DNA from: Micrococcales bacterium 31B | Lineage (GTDB): Bacteria; Actinomycetota; Actinomycetes; Actinomycetales; Dermabacteraceae | Assembly (NCBI GenBank): GCA_022803075.1 | Contig: JAFFTF010000005.1 | Coordinates: 290,278 to 354,277, forward strand | Length of the DNA stretch: 64,000 nucleotides | Direction of reading: 5' to 3' | The notes under the pieces: model-generated | Database searches by the model: none | Seen by the model: the letters and a program-made list of their open reading frames with translations, nothing else | Told to the model about the DNA's origin: nothing | Made by a program: the position numbers and the translations under genes | Shown here: positions 26,263-34,495 of the stretch, piece after piece | Numbering within the stretch: position 1 is the stretch's first letter | Layout of the letters: each line of letters begins with the position of its first letter

Positions 26263-26276
26263 TTACCGGTAGGTAA
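26263..26276. promoter_or_regulatory. Palindromic operator upstream of the MFS exporter
   Basis: TTACC-GGTA-GGTAA is a perfect 5+5 inverted repeat 18 bp upstream of the exporter ATG, also within the divergent gap before the aldo/keto reductase. The composition (TTACC arms) is that of several TetR-family operators for efflux pumps. No TetR gene lies nearby, so the regulator is inferred. Confidence 0.55.
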
Positions 26277-26425
26277 CACAGCCTAGACCTCGACCGGGCC
26301 ACCCGCACCTTATCTGCCAAAAGTGCCACCGAGGCGTCCGTCAGAATCGCAGCCGCGAAACTGGCCGATGGAAAACGATTTCGAAGCGTACCCTGGAGGC
26401 GACCGCACCCTTCGAAAGGAACCCC

Positions 26426-27472
26426 GTGAACTACGTGGCCGCACCCGACCGCTACCAATCCATGACCTATCGCCGCACCGGCAACAGCGGGCTCGACCTA
26501 CCCCTGCTCAGCCTCGGACTCTGGCACAACTTCGGAGACGACATTCCGCTGCAAAACCAGCGTGACCTCGTGCGCTGTGCCTTCGACCGTGGCATCACCC
26601 ACTTCGACCTCGCCAACAATTACGGCCCACCGCCCGGCAGCGCCGAGACCAACTTCGCCCGCTTGCTGGGCACCGACCTCGCTCCGTACCGCGACGAGAT
26701 CATCATCTCGACCAAGGCCGGCTGGGATATGTGGCCCGGCCCCTACGGCCAGGGCGGCGGCGGGCGCAAGTACGTGCTCGCGAGCCTCGACCAATCGCTG
26801 CGCCGTCTGAACACCGACTACGTTGACATTTTCTACAGCCACCGGTTTGACCCGACCACCCCGCTCGAAGAGACCTTGGGCGCCCTCGACACGGCCGTCC
26901 GCCAGGGCAAGGCCCTCTACGTGGGCATCTCCAGCTACGACACCGCACACTCGCGACGCGCGGTCGAGATTCTGCGCGAACTCGGCACCCCGCTGCTCAT
27001 CCACCAGCCCTCGTATTCCATGCTGAATCGCTGGATCGAAACCGAGGGGCTCGTGGACGCCGCCGGTGAGCAGGGATTCGGCATCATCGGCTTCACGGCC
27101 CTCGCGCAGGGCCTGCTGACCGGCAAGTACCTGGGTGAGGTACCCGAGGGCTCGCGACTCACCCAGGGCAAGTCACTCGGCGAAGGCCAACTCGAACCCG
27201 AGGTGTTGGAGCGGATTCGCGCACTCGGAGCCATCGCGGAGCGCCGCGGTCAGAGCCTCGCCCAGATGGCCCTCGCGTGGGCACTGCGCGACGAGCGCGT
27301 CACCTCGCTCGTCATCGGCGCCTCGCGCGTCAGCCAACTAGAAGAAAACCTGGGGGCGCTCGACAACCTCGAATTCACCGCGGCCGAACTGGCGGAGATC
27401 GATCAGTATGCCGTCGACGGCAGCCAGGTCGACCTGTGGCGAGCGGCTCGTCAGGGCACCCTCGGCGCCTAA
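26426..27472 (+). CDS. Aldo/keto reductase, YghZ/glyceraldehyde-3-phosphate reductase-like
   Basis: NADPH-dependent aldo/keto reductase of the AKR14-like branch (E. coli YghZ), which reduces L-glyceraldehyde 3-phosphate, methylglyoxal and other aldehydes. The TIM barrel begins MTYRRTGNSGLDLPLLSLGLWHNFGD, with catalytic Asp/Tyr in THFDLANNYGPPPGSAE near residue 65, Lys in IISTKAGWDMWPGPYG and His in IFYSHRFDP. The NADP-phosphate site is VIGASRVSQLEENL near the C terminus. Length 348 residues. The GTG start has AAAGGA six bases upstream; an ATG 12 codons downstream is an alternative. Monocistronic, divergent from the MFS exporter. Confidence 0.93.
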   Translation: MNYVAAPDRYQSMTYRRTGNSGLDLPLLSLGLWHNFGDDIPLQNQRDLVRCAFDRGITHFDLANNYGPPPGSAETNFARLLGTDLAPYRDEIIISTKAGWDMWPGPYGQGGGGRKYVLASLDQSLRRLNTDYVDIFYSHRFDPTTPLEETLGALDTAVRQGKALYVGISSYDTAHSRRAVEILRELGTPLLIHQPSYSMLNRWIETEGLVDAAGEQGFGIIGFTALAQGLLTGKYLGEVPEGSRLTQGKSLGEGQLEPEVLERIRALGAIAERRGQSLAQMALAWALRDERVTSLVIGASRVSQLEENLGALDNLEFTAAELAEIDQYAVDGSQVDLWRAARQGTLGA

Positions 27473-27497
27473 TTCACCGCCGCCGGCGCGAGAACGA

Positions 27498-27532
27498 ACT
27501 GGGCCACACGGAAGCATTCCGTGTGGCCCAGT
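27498..27532. terminator. Bidirectional terminator hairpin
   Basis: A perfect 16-bp stem (ACTGGGCCACACGGAA / TTCCGTGTGGCCCAGT) with a 3-base loop lies between the convergent reductase and lipoprotein genes, 25 bp and 17 bp from their stops. No long T run follows, but position and symmetry support a shared terminator. Confidence 0.8.
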
Positions 27533-27549
27533 GCTGTGTCTGCCGAGAA

Positions 27550-29580
27550 CTAGTTGCCGTTGCCGTTGTTGCCTCGTGACTGCCCGGTCTCGGCAGCGGG
27601 CGTGGCCTCGACGGATTCGACGCGCGTGGTCGGAGCCGGAGCGGCGGCCTCGTTCCTCAATCGGGTGGAGTCCGGAGCATCTGAGGATGCGCCCTGGTCG
27701 GGGTTGGCCTGACGGGCCGCCGGAGCGTTCGAGTCGGACTCGGTGTTGGAATCCGAGTTTGAATCCGAGTTTGAATCCGAGTTTGAATCCGAGTTTGAAT
27801 CGGTGTTGGAATCGGAGTTCGAGTTCGAGTCGGACTCGGTGTTGGAGTCCGAATTTGAGTTTGAGTTCGAGTTTGAGTCCGAGTTCGAGTTCGAGTTGGA
27901 ATTCGAGTTCGAGTTCGAGTTCGAGTTGGAATTCGAGTTCGAGTTGGAATTGGAGTTCGAGCGCGAGTTCGAATTGGAGTTCCTGTTGGAGCCTGAACTC
28001 GACGAACTGGCCGGCGGCGCCTCGGTGATGGCATCCGGAGGCGTCACCTCGAGGCCTGCCTCGTCGCTAATGGGATTGCCGTCCTCGTCCAGAGCCACGT
28101 TGAGGTACTTCACGTTGTCGGCATCCGTGTCGGTGGAGTCGTCCGCGATCCATTTGCGGGCATCAAAATTCACGTAGCACGTGCCCGTGTTGAGGCACGT
28201 CACGTCGCCCACCTGCGCGACCGGGAACTCCGCCGTGCGACCACCGGGGCCGCGAGCGGCAACGAAGCCGCCGCTCTTCAGGTCTGCAATGGGGGTGCCG
28301 CGGCTCGTCTGCATGAACCACAGGCCGTCAAAAAGCGTGAGTGATTCGACCGAGTATGCCCTCGCGTTGGCGTAAGGCACACCGTAGATGTCTTGTTGAT
28401 TACCCACCGAGAAAACAGCCTGCGACAGGGGCTGCGGAGTGCTCTGCCCATCGTGCACCGCCATGGCCGTGTAGGGGTCATAGTTCGACCAGGGCACCAC
28501 GGTGGTGCCCTTGACCACGGCACCGTCCGCAACGCGATAATAATGCGACTCGGGCACGAGCCCGTTGGTCTTGACCTCCACAATGGGCCCACCGGCGTAT
28601 CGCGAGGGTGCCCATGTGCCGGTCGTATGCATGAACGCACCCGAGACCGACTCACACGCGTCTGCCAAGCCCCAGCGCACGCCCACATGAGCGAAAATCT
28701 GCTTGCCGTCGCCCGCGTTCACGCCCACCACGCTCTCGCAGGTTTGATCGTTGCCCGGCTGAATGAACACCATGGTTTGACCGTCGCGGCCCAACACCGC
28801 TCCCGTCTTCTGCCACACCGTGGCGCCCGTGTCGACGTTGATCGCGAATGTCGTGGCGGAGAACTGATTCTCGACAATCACCTGGCCATTGGCGACCCCG
28901 TAAAAATCGGAGACATCGAGGCTTGAATCGGGCTCAGTGTCTTCGTCGAACTCACCGGGCTCGGGGTCGGGCAACTGTATGGCGATGGGCTTGCGCGAAA
29001 TGATCGACGGGTCGCGCTGCTCTTCGTCGGTATCAATGCCCGGGTCGAAGACCACCACCTCGGCGTTGTTCTTGACCACTGGCGCCGCGCTCGCGCTATC
29101 GCCATTTCCGGTAGACGGCGAATCGCTCGCTCCTGGCGCCGCGGTTTCGAGGTAGGCCACGCCGAGCACACGGTTGTCGCGCACGAGGGGCCACACGCGC
29201 AGCGATTCCACCTCGTCGTCGGGGAACAAGCCGCTCGCATTGAACGAGATATACCCGTAACCGGGCACAAAGAACTCGCCTCGGCCCCGCGAACCATTGG
29301 TGGTGTTGTAGAAGATGTTTCCGTCGGTCGCCCAGCCCTCGGTGAATCGCCAATTTTCGATCTGCTGGTTGGCCTCACCTTGAAACGTGGGCAGCGTGGC
29401 GGCCGGGACGCCCGCGTCGGGCGCCGCTGGAGCCGAGCTCGTGGGCGCCGTCGTTGTCGGCGCTGCCGACGTGGACGTGGACGCCGCAGGGGTGCCTCCG
29501 CCAAAGGAGCACGCGCTGACGCCAGCCATCACCGTGAGAGCAGCCACCGCGAGACCCGTGGCTTGGACACATCTCTTCAT
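27550..29580 (-). CDS. Large lipoprotein of unknown function with Asn/Ser/Asp repeat tail
   Basis: A secreted lipoprotein of about 676 residues; the start is taken at the ATG giving MKRCVQATGLAVAALTVMAGVSAC, whose signal ends in lipobox VSAC; a GTG eight codons upstream is possible. After a Thr/Ser/Ala/Pro stalk, residues ~60-500 form a folded region: ENWRFTEGWATDGNIFYNTT, VWQKTGAVLGRDGQTMVFI, LTLFDGLWFMQTSRGTPIADL. This looks like a beta-propeller or PQQ-like sensor fold, but I cannot name a family. The C terminus has SSSSSGSNRN followed by ~85 residues of alternating Ser-Asn/Ser-Asp, then RQANPDQGASSDAP. The Asn-Ser tract is probably an extended surface stalk. No function is assigned. Confidence 0.8.
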   Translation of the reverse strand: MKRCVQATGLAVAALTVMAGVSACSFGGGTPAASTSTSAAPTTTAPTSSAPAAPDAGVPAATLPTFQGEANQQIENWRFTEGWATDGNIFYNTTNGSRGRGEFFVPGYGYISFNASGLFPDDEVESLRVWPLVRDNRVLGVAYLETAAPGASDSPSTGNGDSASAAPVVKNNAEVVVFDPGIDTDEEQRDPSIISRKPIAIQLPDPEPGEFDEDTEPDSSLDVSDFYGVANGQVIVENQFSATTFAINVDTGATVWQKTGAVLGRDGQTMVFIQPGNDQTCESVVGVNAGDGKQIFAHVGVRWGLADACESVSGAFMHTTGTWAPSRYAGGPIVEVKTNGLVPESHYYRVADGAVVKGTTVVPWSNYDPYTAMAVHDGQSTPQPLSQAVFSVGNQQDIYGVPYANARAYSVESLTLFDGLWFMQTSRGTPIADLKSGGFVAARGPGGRTAEFPVAQVGDVTCLNTGTCYVNFDARKWIADDSTDTDADNVKYLNVALDEDGNPISDEAGLEVTPPDAITEAPPASSSSSGSNRNSNSNSRSNSNSNSNSNSNSNSNSNSNSNSNSNSDSNSNSNSNSDSNTESDSNSNSDSNTDSNSDSNSDSNSDSNSDSNTESDSNAPAARQANPDQGASSDAPDSTRLRNEAAAPAPTTRVESVEATPAAETGQSRGNNGNGN
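27731..27990. repeat. Hexanucleotide-like tract encoding (SN/SD)n
   Basis: About 260 bp built from GAGTTC/GAATTC/GAGTTT/GAATCC-type hexamers in the lipoprotein gene. The tract is low in GC relative to its surroundings and is open in several frames on both strands, so predictions in the opposite strand here are artefacts. Confidence 0.9.
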
Positions 29581-29693
29581 GTTCCACAGAGTAAGCGAGG
29601 TCACGGCTCACTGTTGGGTCATCACGCGGAATTCGAACATGTTTGCCATCACGTTACCCCAGTGAACTAGGGCCGAAGCGGCGGGCCTCGCGA

Positions 29694-30536
29694 CTACTGC
29701 AGACGTTGAATTTTCACCGAAACGTCGAGAGTCGAGCGGCCCGAGGTGGCCACCACTCCCCTCATGGGCGCCACGTCCGCATAGTCGCGACCCTGCCCGA
29801 TCTGCACGTGAAACTCACCCACCGGCGCCGCGTTGGTGGGGTCGTAACCGCGCCACGCTCCGTCCCACCACTCCAACCACGCGTGCGACTGCCCCGCGAT
29901 GGTCGCGCCCATCTCGGCGTCGGTGTCGGGGTGCACATAGCCGGAGACATAGCGCGCGGGGATCCCGATGCCACGCAGCATCGCGATGCCGATGTGCGCC
30001 ATGTCCTGACAGACGCCCTTCTTCTCGGCCCACGCCTCCGCCGCGGAGGTGTGCACCCCCGTGGCGCCCGGAACGTATTCAATCTTCTCGCGCAGCGCCG
30101 TCAGGATCGCCTCGGCGGCCTCGTGCGGGGTCTTGTCGCCCGCGTGCTCGCGCGTGAACTCGCTGAACTCGGGCACGCACGCGGTGTACTCGGTGGGCAT
30201 CAGATACTCGCCGTAACGGTCGCGCACGGCGGGCTCGCGCAATTGCTCCCAGGTCAGGGGGGCGGTGCCCGCCTCGGGGTCTTCGAACGTCTCAATGCGC
30301 GATGACGCCACCAACTCGAGGGATGAATGCGGCTGGCGCACCTCGAACATCGTGACGGTGGTGCCCCAGTAGTCCACAAACTGATGGGTGTGCGTCGCGG
30401 GCGCTATGGTCAGCCGAGCATGGTGCATCTTCTGCCGTGCCGTGTCGCCCGGCTGCATGCGCGCCTCATTGAGCGACACCTTCACGGGCTCGCTGTAGGT
30501 GATCGTGGTGCGGTGCACGATGTCATAGAGGCTCAT
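29694..30536 (-). CDS. Transglutaminase-like cysteine peptidase family protein
   Basis: A 280-residue protein with an N-terminal bacterial transglutaminase-associated beta domain (MSLYDIVHRTTITYSEPVKVSLNEARMQP) and a transglutaminase-like core. The catalytic triad is visible: Cys in KKGVCQDMAHIGIAMLRGIG, His in GQSHAWLEWWDG and Asp in RGYDPTN. The start was chosen at the ATG that overlaps the alpha-E gene's stop (ATGA). Its family is found with alpha-E and circularly permuted ATP-grasp proteins, a conserved trio thought to make or cleave a peptide or amide tag. The chemistry here is unproven. Confidence 0.92.
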   Translation of the reverse strand: MSLYDIVHRTTITYSEPVKVSLNEARMQPGDTARQKMHHARLTIAPATHTHQFVDYWGTTVTMFEVRQPHSSLELVASSRIETFEDPEAGTAPLTWEQLREPAVRDRYGEYLMPTEYTACVPEFSEFTREHAGDKTPHEAAEAILTALREKIEYVPGATGVHTSAAEAWAEKKGVCQDMAHIGIAMLRGIGIPARYVSGYVHPDTDAEMGATIAGQSHAWLEWWDGAWRGYDPTNAAPVGEFHVQIGQGRDYADVAPMRGVVATSGRSTLDVSVKIQRLQ

Positions 30537-31468
30537 GCTGCCCCTCCCTTCACCCAGCTGGGCGTCTCTTCGCGGGGAAAGTACTTTTGCTGCACGGCCA
30601 CCGACGCATCGTTGCACGATCGTTGAATCTCTCGCATAGACCTGGGTAGATCCTCCAGCACCGCGCGCAGGGGCCGATATTCGATGCTGGCGCGGGCCAG
30701 GCCCAGGGCCCTGCGGGCCGGGTCCGACAGCCCCACCCGGTCCACGACCCCGTCCAGCGCCTGCAGCACGCTCTCCGCCTGCAACAGGGCGAACATGATG
30801 GAGCGCGGGAACAACCGGTCGAGGAGCAGGAACTCAGCCGCCGAGGCGTCCGAAATAACCCCCCGGTACGCTCGCGTAAACGCCTCGTGGGCACCGCAGG
30901 ACCGCAGGAAGGTGGTCCACGAGACGCGGTGGCGCCCCTCCAACCGCGACGATGCGAGCAGGCGTGCCGTCATGTCCACCCGTTCGAGCGCGCGGCCCAG
31001 CACGTAGAAGTTCCACGTGTCGTCGCGGCTCGTCTGCGATTCAATGAGGCCCGACACGATGGCGGAGCGCTCGCGCACCCACATGAAGAAGCCGTGCGTC
31101 TCGGCCTCGGCCACCGCCTCGCGGGGCAGCGTGTTGTAGGTCGTGTTCAGGCACTCCCACAGTTCGGTCGAGATGACCTCGCGGGTGCCGCGAGCGTTCT
31201 CTCGTGCCGCCCGCAGCGACCCTACAATGGAGCCCATCGAATAGCGATCAAACGCGAGGCTATGCAGCAGCAGGCCGCGATTGACCTCAGCGCCCGGCTC
31301 GACCGGCACGCCCATGACGTCCATGAGGTTGCGGCAGACCTGCTCCTCTTCGGAGCCGTGGTCCTCCAGCAGATTCTCCATGTGCACGTCGAGAATGCGT
31401 GCGGTATCGTCGGCGCGCTCGACATAGCGACCCATCCACAACAACGCCTCGGCAATACGGCTCAGCAT
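30533..31468 (-). CDS. Alpha-E domain protein (DUF403)
   Basis: A 311-residue, largely alpha-helical protein of the alpha-E family. The signature MLSRIAEALLWMGRYVERADDTARILDVHM is at the N terminus. Other family segments are FGPR-region equivalents NARGTREVISTELWECLNTTYN, VLGRALERVDMTARLL and FPRSIMFALLQAESVLQAL. The catalytic role is unknown. It overlaps the ATP-grasp gene stop by 7 bp and its own stop overlaps the transglutaminase start, so the three proteins are probably made in fixed proportion. Confidence 0.93.
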   Translation of the reverse strand: MLSRIAEALLWMGRYVERADDTARILDVHMENLLEDHGSEEEQVCRNLMDVMGVPVEPGAEVNRGLLLHSLAFDRYSMGSIVGSLRAARENARGTREVISTELWECLNTTYNTLPREAVAEAETHGFFMWVRERSAIVSGLIESQTSRDDTWNFYVLGRALERVDMTARLLASSRLEGRHRVSWTTFLRSCGAHEAFTRAYRGVISDASAAEFLLLDRLFPRSIMFALLQAESVLQALDGVVDRVGLSDPARRALGLARASIEYRPLRAVLEDLPRSMREIQRSCNDASVAVQQKYFPREETPSWVKGGAA

Positions 31469-33177
31469 GATGCTCCCTTCGTGCCGATACGGCCCTGTTG
31501 CTGTTGTTGCTGCTGTTGTTCGCTCAGTTCGGGGGCAGCGGGAGGTTGTTCCGCGCGGAGCACGGGACCCTCGGACGCGCCGTCGGCCCGTTCCAGCGGC
31601 TGGTTCGCGGGCGCCGCCGGGGTGCCGACAGCCTCTGGCCGCTCCTCCCCCTGGTCAGTGAGCGCGTCGCTCGAGAGGTTGCTCGCCTCCACCACCTTGA
31701 TGAGGCCCGTCGAACTCGACACCTGCACCGCCGTCGGGCGGGCCGCGCCGATCACCCAGGTGTCTTTCGAACCACCGCCCTGCGACGAGTTCACCACCAG
31801 CTGCCCCTCGGGCAGCGCCACGCGAGTGAGCCCACCCGGCAGCACCCACACGTTGTCTCCGTCGTTCACGGCGAAGGGGCGAAGGTCGACGTGGCGGGGC
31901 CGCAGGCGATCTTCAATCAGCGTGGGGATGGTCGAGAGCTGCACGACCGGCTGGGCGATCCAGCCACGGGGGTCGTTCTGCAGCGTCACGCGCAGGGCGT
32001 CGAGTTCCTCGCGGCTCGCGTGCGGACCGATCACGATGCCCTTGCCACCCGAGCCGTCCACGGGCTTAACGACCAGCTCGTCGAGGCGATCGAGCACCTC
32101 GGCGAGCGCCTCGGGCTCTTCGAGGCGCCACGTATCGACGTTGCGCAAAATCGGCTGCTCGTCGAGGTAGTAGCGAATCAGGTCTGGAACGTACGTGTAC
32201 GTGAGCTTATCGTCGGCGACACCGTTGCCGACCGCATTGGCGAGCGTCACGTGGCCCTCGCGCACGGCATTCATGAGGCCCGCGCAGCCCAGCATCGAAT
32301 CGGCCCGGAACGAGACCGGGTCGATGAACTCGTCGTCGACGCGGCGGTAAATCACGTCTACCCGCTGCGGGCCCTTCGTGGTGCGCATGTAGACGCGCCC
32401 GCTGCTGCAAAACAGGTCGCTACCCTGCACGAGTTCGACGCCCATCATGCGCGCGAGCAGCGAATGCTCGAAATACGCCGAGTTGTACATGCCGGGAGTG
32501 AGCACGACGATGGTCGGTTCGTCGACGCCCGACGGCGCGGCCTTGGCGAGTGCCTGGCGCAACCGCAGCGGGTACTCCACGACGGGGCGAATTCGGGTCG
32601 CCGCGAACACCTCGGGGAAGGTCTGCGCCATCGCGCGGCGGTTGGAGAGCACGTAACTCACGCCCGAGGGAACGCGCACGTTGTCTTCGAGCACCCGCCA
32701 ATCGCCGAAGTCGTCACGCACCAGGTCGATACCAGAGACGTGAATGCGCACCCCGTTCTCGGGTTCGATGCCCACGGCCGCGCGATGGAAGTGCGCCGAG
32801 GTGGTGACCAGGGACCGCGGAATGACGCCGTCCGCGATGCAGCGCTGCGGCCCATAGATATCGGAGAGGAACGCCTCGAGGGCCCGCACCCGCTGCGAAA
32901 CGCCGACCTCGATGCTCGCCCATTCTCGAGCGTCCACCACGCGCGGCACGACATCGATGGGGAACGGTCGCTCCTCACCGGCAAAGTCGAACGTCACACC
33001 CTGGGCGAGGTACGTGCGCGCCAGGGCATCGGCGCGCTGACGTAAATCGGCGTTATCGAGGCGCGAGAGGGTTGAGTGCAAGTGGCGGTAACTGGTGCGG
33101 ACCGACTGGTCGTGCGCAATCATTTCGTCGAATGCGACACCTGGGCGGTACTCGCCGAAGATCTCCGTGGCTGACAT
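31462..33177 (-). CDS. Circularly permuted ATP-grasp (type 2) protein
   Basis: A 571-residue predicted carboxylate-amine ligase of the circularly permuted ATP-grasp family (DUF404/DUF407). Motifs include YRPGVAFDEMI at the N terminus, RVPSGVSYVLSNRR near residue 175, VDVIYRRVDDEFIDPVSF, GVADDKLTYTYVPDLIRYYL and the ATP-binding LVVKPVDGSGGKGIVIGPHAS near residue 375. WVLPGGLTRVALPEGQLVVNSSQGGGSKDTWV is the family C-terminal motif. A ~65-residue low-complexity extension ends with a run of eight Gln encoded by CAG/CAA codons. It is the first gene of the trio with alpha-E and transglutaminase proteins. Confidence 0.93.
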   Translation of the reverse strand: MSATEIFGEYRPGVAFDEMIAHDQSVRTSYRHLHSTLSRLDNADLRQRADALARTYLAQGVTFDFAGEERPFPIDVVPRVVDAREWASIEVGVSQRVRALEAFLSDIYGPQRCIADGVIPRSLVTTSAHFHRAAVGIEPENGVRIHVSGIDLVRDDFGDWRVLEDNVRVPSGVSYVLSNRRAMAQTFPEVFAATRIRPVVEYPLRLRQALAKAAPSGVDEPTIVVLTPGMYNSAYFEHSLLARMMGVELVQGSDLFCSSGRVYMRTTKGPQRVDVIYRRVDDEFIDPVSFRADSMLGCAGLMNAVREGHVTLANAVGNGVADDKLTYTYVPDLIRYYLDEQPILRNVDTWRLEEPEALAEVLDRLDELVVKPVDGSGGKGIVIGPHASREELDALRVTLQNDPRGWIAQPVVQLSTIPTLIEDRLRPRHVDLRPFAVNDGDNVWVLPGGLTRVALPEGQLVVNSSQGGGSKDTWVIGAARPTAVQVSSSTGLIKVVEASNLSSDALTDQGEERPEAVGTPAAPANQPLERADGASEGPVLRAEQPPAAPELSEQQQQQQQQGRIGTKGASC

Positions 33178-33273
33178 GCACCCATTAAAGCCGGTGCGGG
33201 CCAGCCCCAGCAGGAATACTTCAAATTACCTGCGTATTTGCGCCGACCAGAGGCAACCCGCGCCGAGGGAACG

Positions 33274-34236
33274 CTAGCGTTCTCCGCGCCTGCGCGCGAT
33301 CTCGCCGAGCTTCACTTCTGCGCGCGCGGCCTCTTCGGGCATGTCGATATCGAAGTAGATGTCTCGCGCCCGCGCGAACTGCACCTCGGTGAGCCCTAGG
33401 TCGGCATTGATCTGTAGCAGCAGTTCACCGCACGCCATGTGGCTCTTGGCGCGGCCCTCGTGGTCTTCGCCGCGCACGTAATAATCTTGAGCGTCGTTGT
33501 AGGACGACACGGCGTCTTCGTACTTTTTCGACTGACGCTGCATCTCGGCGAGATGCACGAGGTGGCGCGCGAGCAGGTGCCACTGCTTGTGCTCCTCGAA
33601 CTGCGCCGCCGCCTCATACATGTGGCCGATCGCAATGTTGTACTTGCCCTGCTTCGCGAGCAACTGCCCGCGCAGGCTCTCGATCTGAATCACGGCAATG
33701 TTGAAATCGCACTCGGCCAGCAGCGCCTCGGCGCGATTCAACAGGGTTTCGGCCTCCTCGAGTTGACCGAGTTGCACGAGCACCTGGCCCAGGAACATCG
33801 TGCTGACCGCGATCTCCTTCTTCTCACCGTGGTCTTGCAGGTAACCGATCGCGTCTCGAAACAGGCCCTCGGCTTCGAGCGGCCGACCGCGTTCGAGCAG
33901 CACGCGGCCCAGCGCCGCCTCGCTCTCCGCGAGGCCGCGCTCGTAGCGCGTGGTCTCGCACTTTTGCAATTCGTTCAGCAGCAGCTGCTCGGCGAGGTCG
34001 AGGCGACCCCATGCCACGAGTAGGTCGCACGTGCGGTGCACGAAGAAACCGCGGAACACCTGATCTTCGAGCAGGTTTTCGCACGCCTCGCCCGCGACGC
34101 CGAGCAGCGCCATTTCTTCTTCGAACTCCTGCTGCTCGTGCAGCGCATTAATACGGTCGACGAACTCGCTCAACTTGCCGTGGCGGGCACGCGCCTCTTC
34201 AGAAAGTTCGGCTGCGGCGGTGGTTGATTCAGACAC
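33274..34236 (-). CDS. Tetratricopeptide-repeat protein
   Basis: A 320-residue helical-repeat protein. The start is set at a GTG giving VSESTTAAAELSEEARAR, which has GAGGA six bases upstream; in-frame codons further upstream lack such a site. From residue ~20 to the end, paired helices repeat about every 36-40 residues (LAEQLLLNELQKCETTRYERGLAESEAAL, PLEAEGLFRDAIGYLQDHGEKKEIAV, QLEEAETLLNRAEALLAE, KYNIAIGHMYEAAAQFEEHKQWHLLARHLVHLAEM, KYEDAVSSYNDAQDYYVRGEDHEGRAK). The pattern suggests seven to eight TPR units, a protein-protein interaction scaffold. No enzymatic or DNA-binding motif is seen. It lies 96 bp upstream of the ATP-grasp operon; partnership is possible but unproven. Confidence 0.85.
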   Translation of the reverse strand: MSESTTAAAELSEEARARHGKLSEFVDRINALHEQQEFEEEMALLGVAGEACENLLEDQVFRGFFVHRTCDLLVAWGRLDLAEQLLLNELQKCETTRYERGLAESEAALGRVLLERGRPLEAEGLFRDAIGYLQDHGEKKEIAVSTMFLGQVLVQLGQLEEAETLLNRAEALLAECDFNIAVIQIESLRGQLLAKQGKYNIAIGHMYEAAAQFEEHKQWHLLARHLVHLAEMQRQSKKYEDAVSSYNDAQDYYVRGEDHEGRAKSHMACGELLLQINADLGLTEVQFARARDIYFDIDMPEEAARAEVKLGEIARRRGER

Positions 34237-34495
34237 CTGGTTCCTCACGTAGCGGGGCAGACACGTTCGAGCGGCTGTGGTGCTGCCACCGCGCTCCAGC
34301 GCGGGACGACCCGTGTCGTGCATCAGCTAAAAATATACCTGCCACGCAGTGTGACGTGCGCGTCGAAATTTGTGAAGCTACGCGATGCTGCTCACGCTGC
34401 GGAACAACGCGGCGGCGCCAGGCGTTGTACCCGTACCCGCAACGATTCGATTTCTATTCGTGGGCGCCGCCCCCGCCGCCCGCACCCAGCACAAC

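Noticed and set aside
27743-28177. Plus-strand frame encoding a long (SEFE/EFEF) repeat
   Set aside because: It is the complementary reading of the Ser-Asn/Ser-Asp hexamer tract of the minus-strand lipoprotein, which has a signal peptide and a folded domain.
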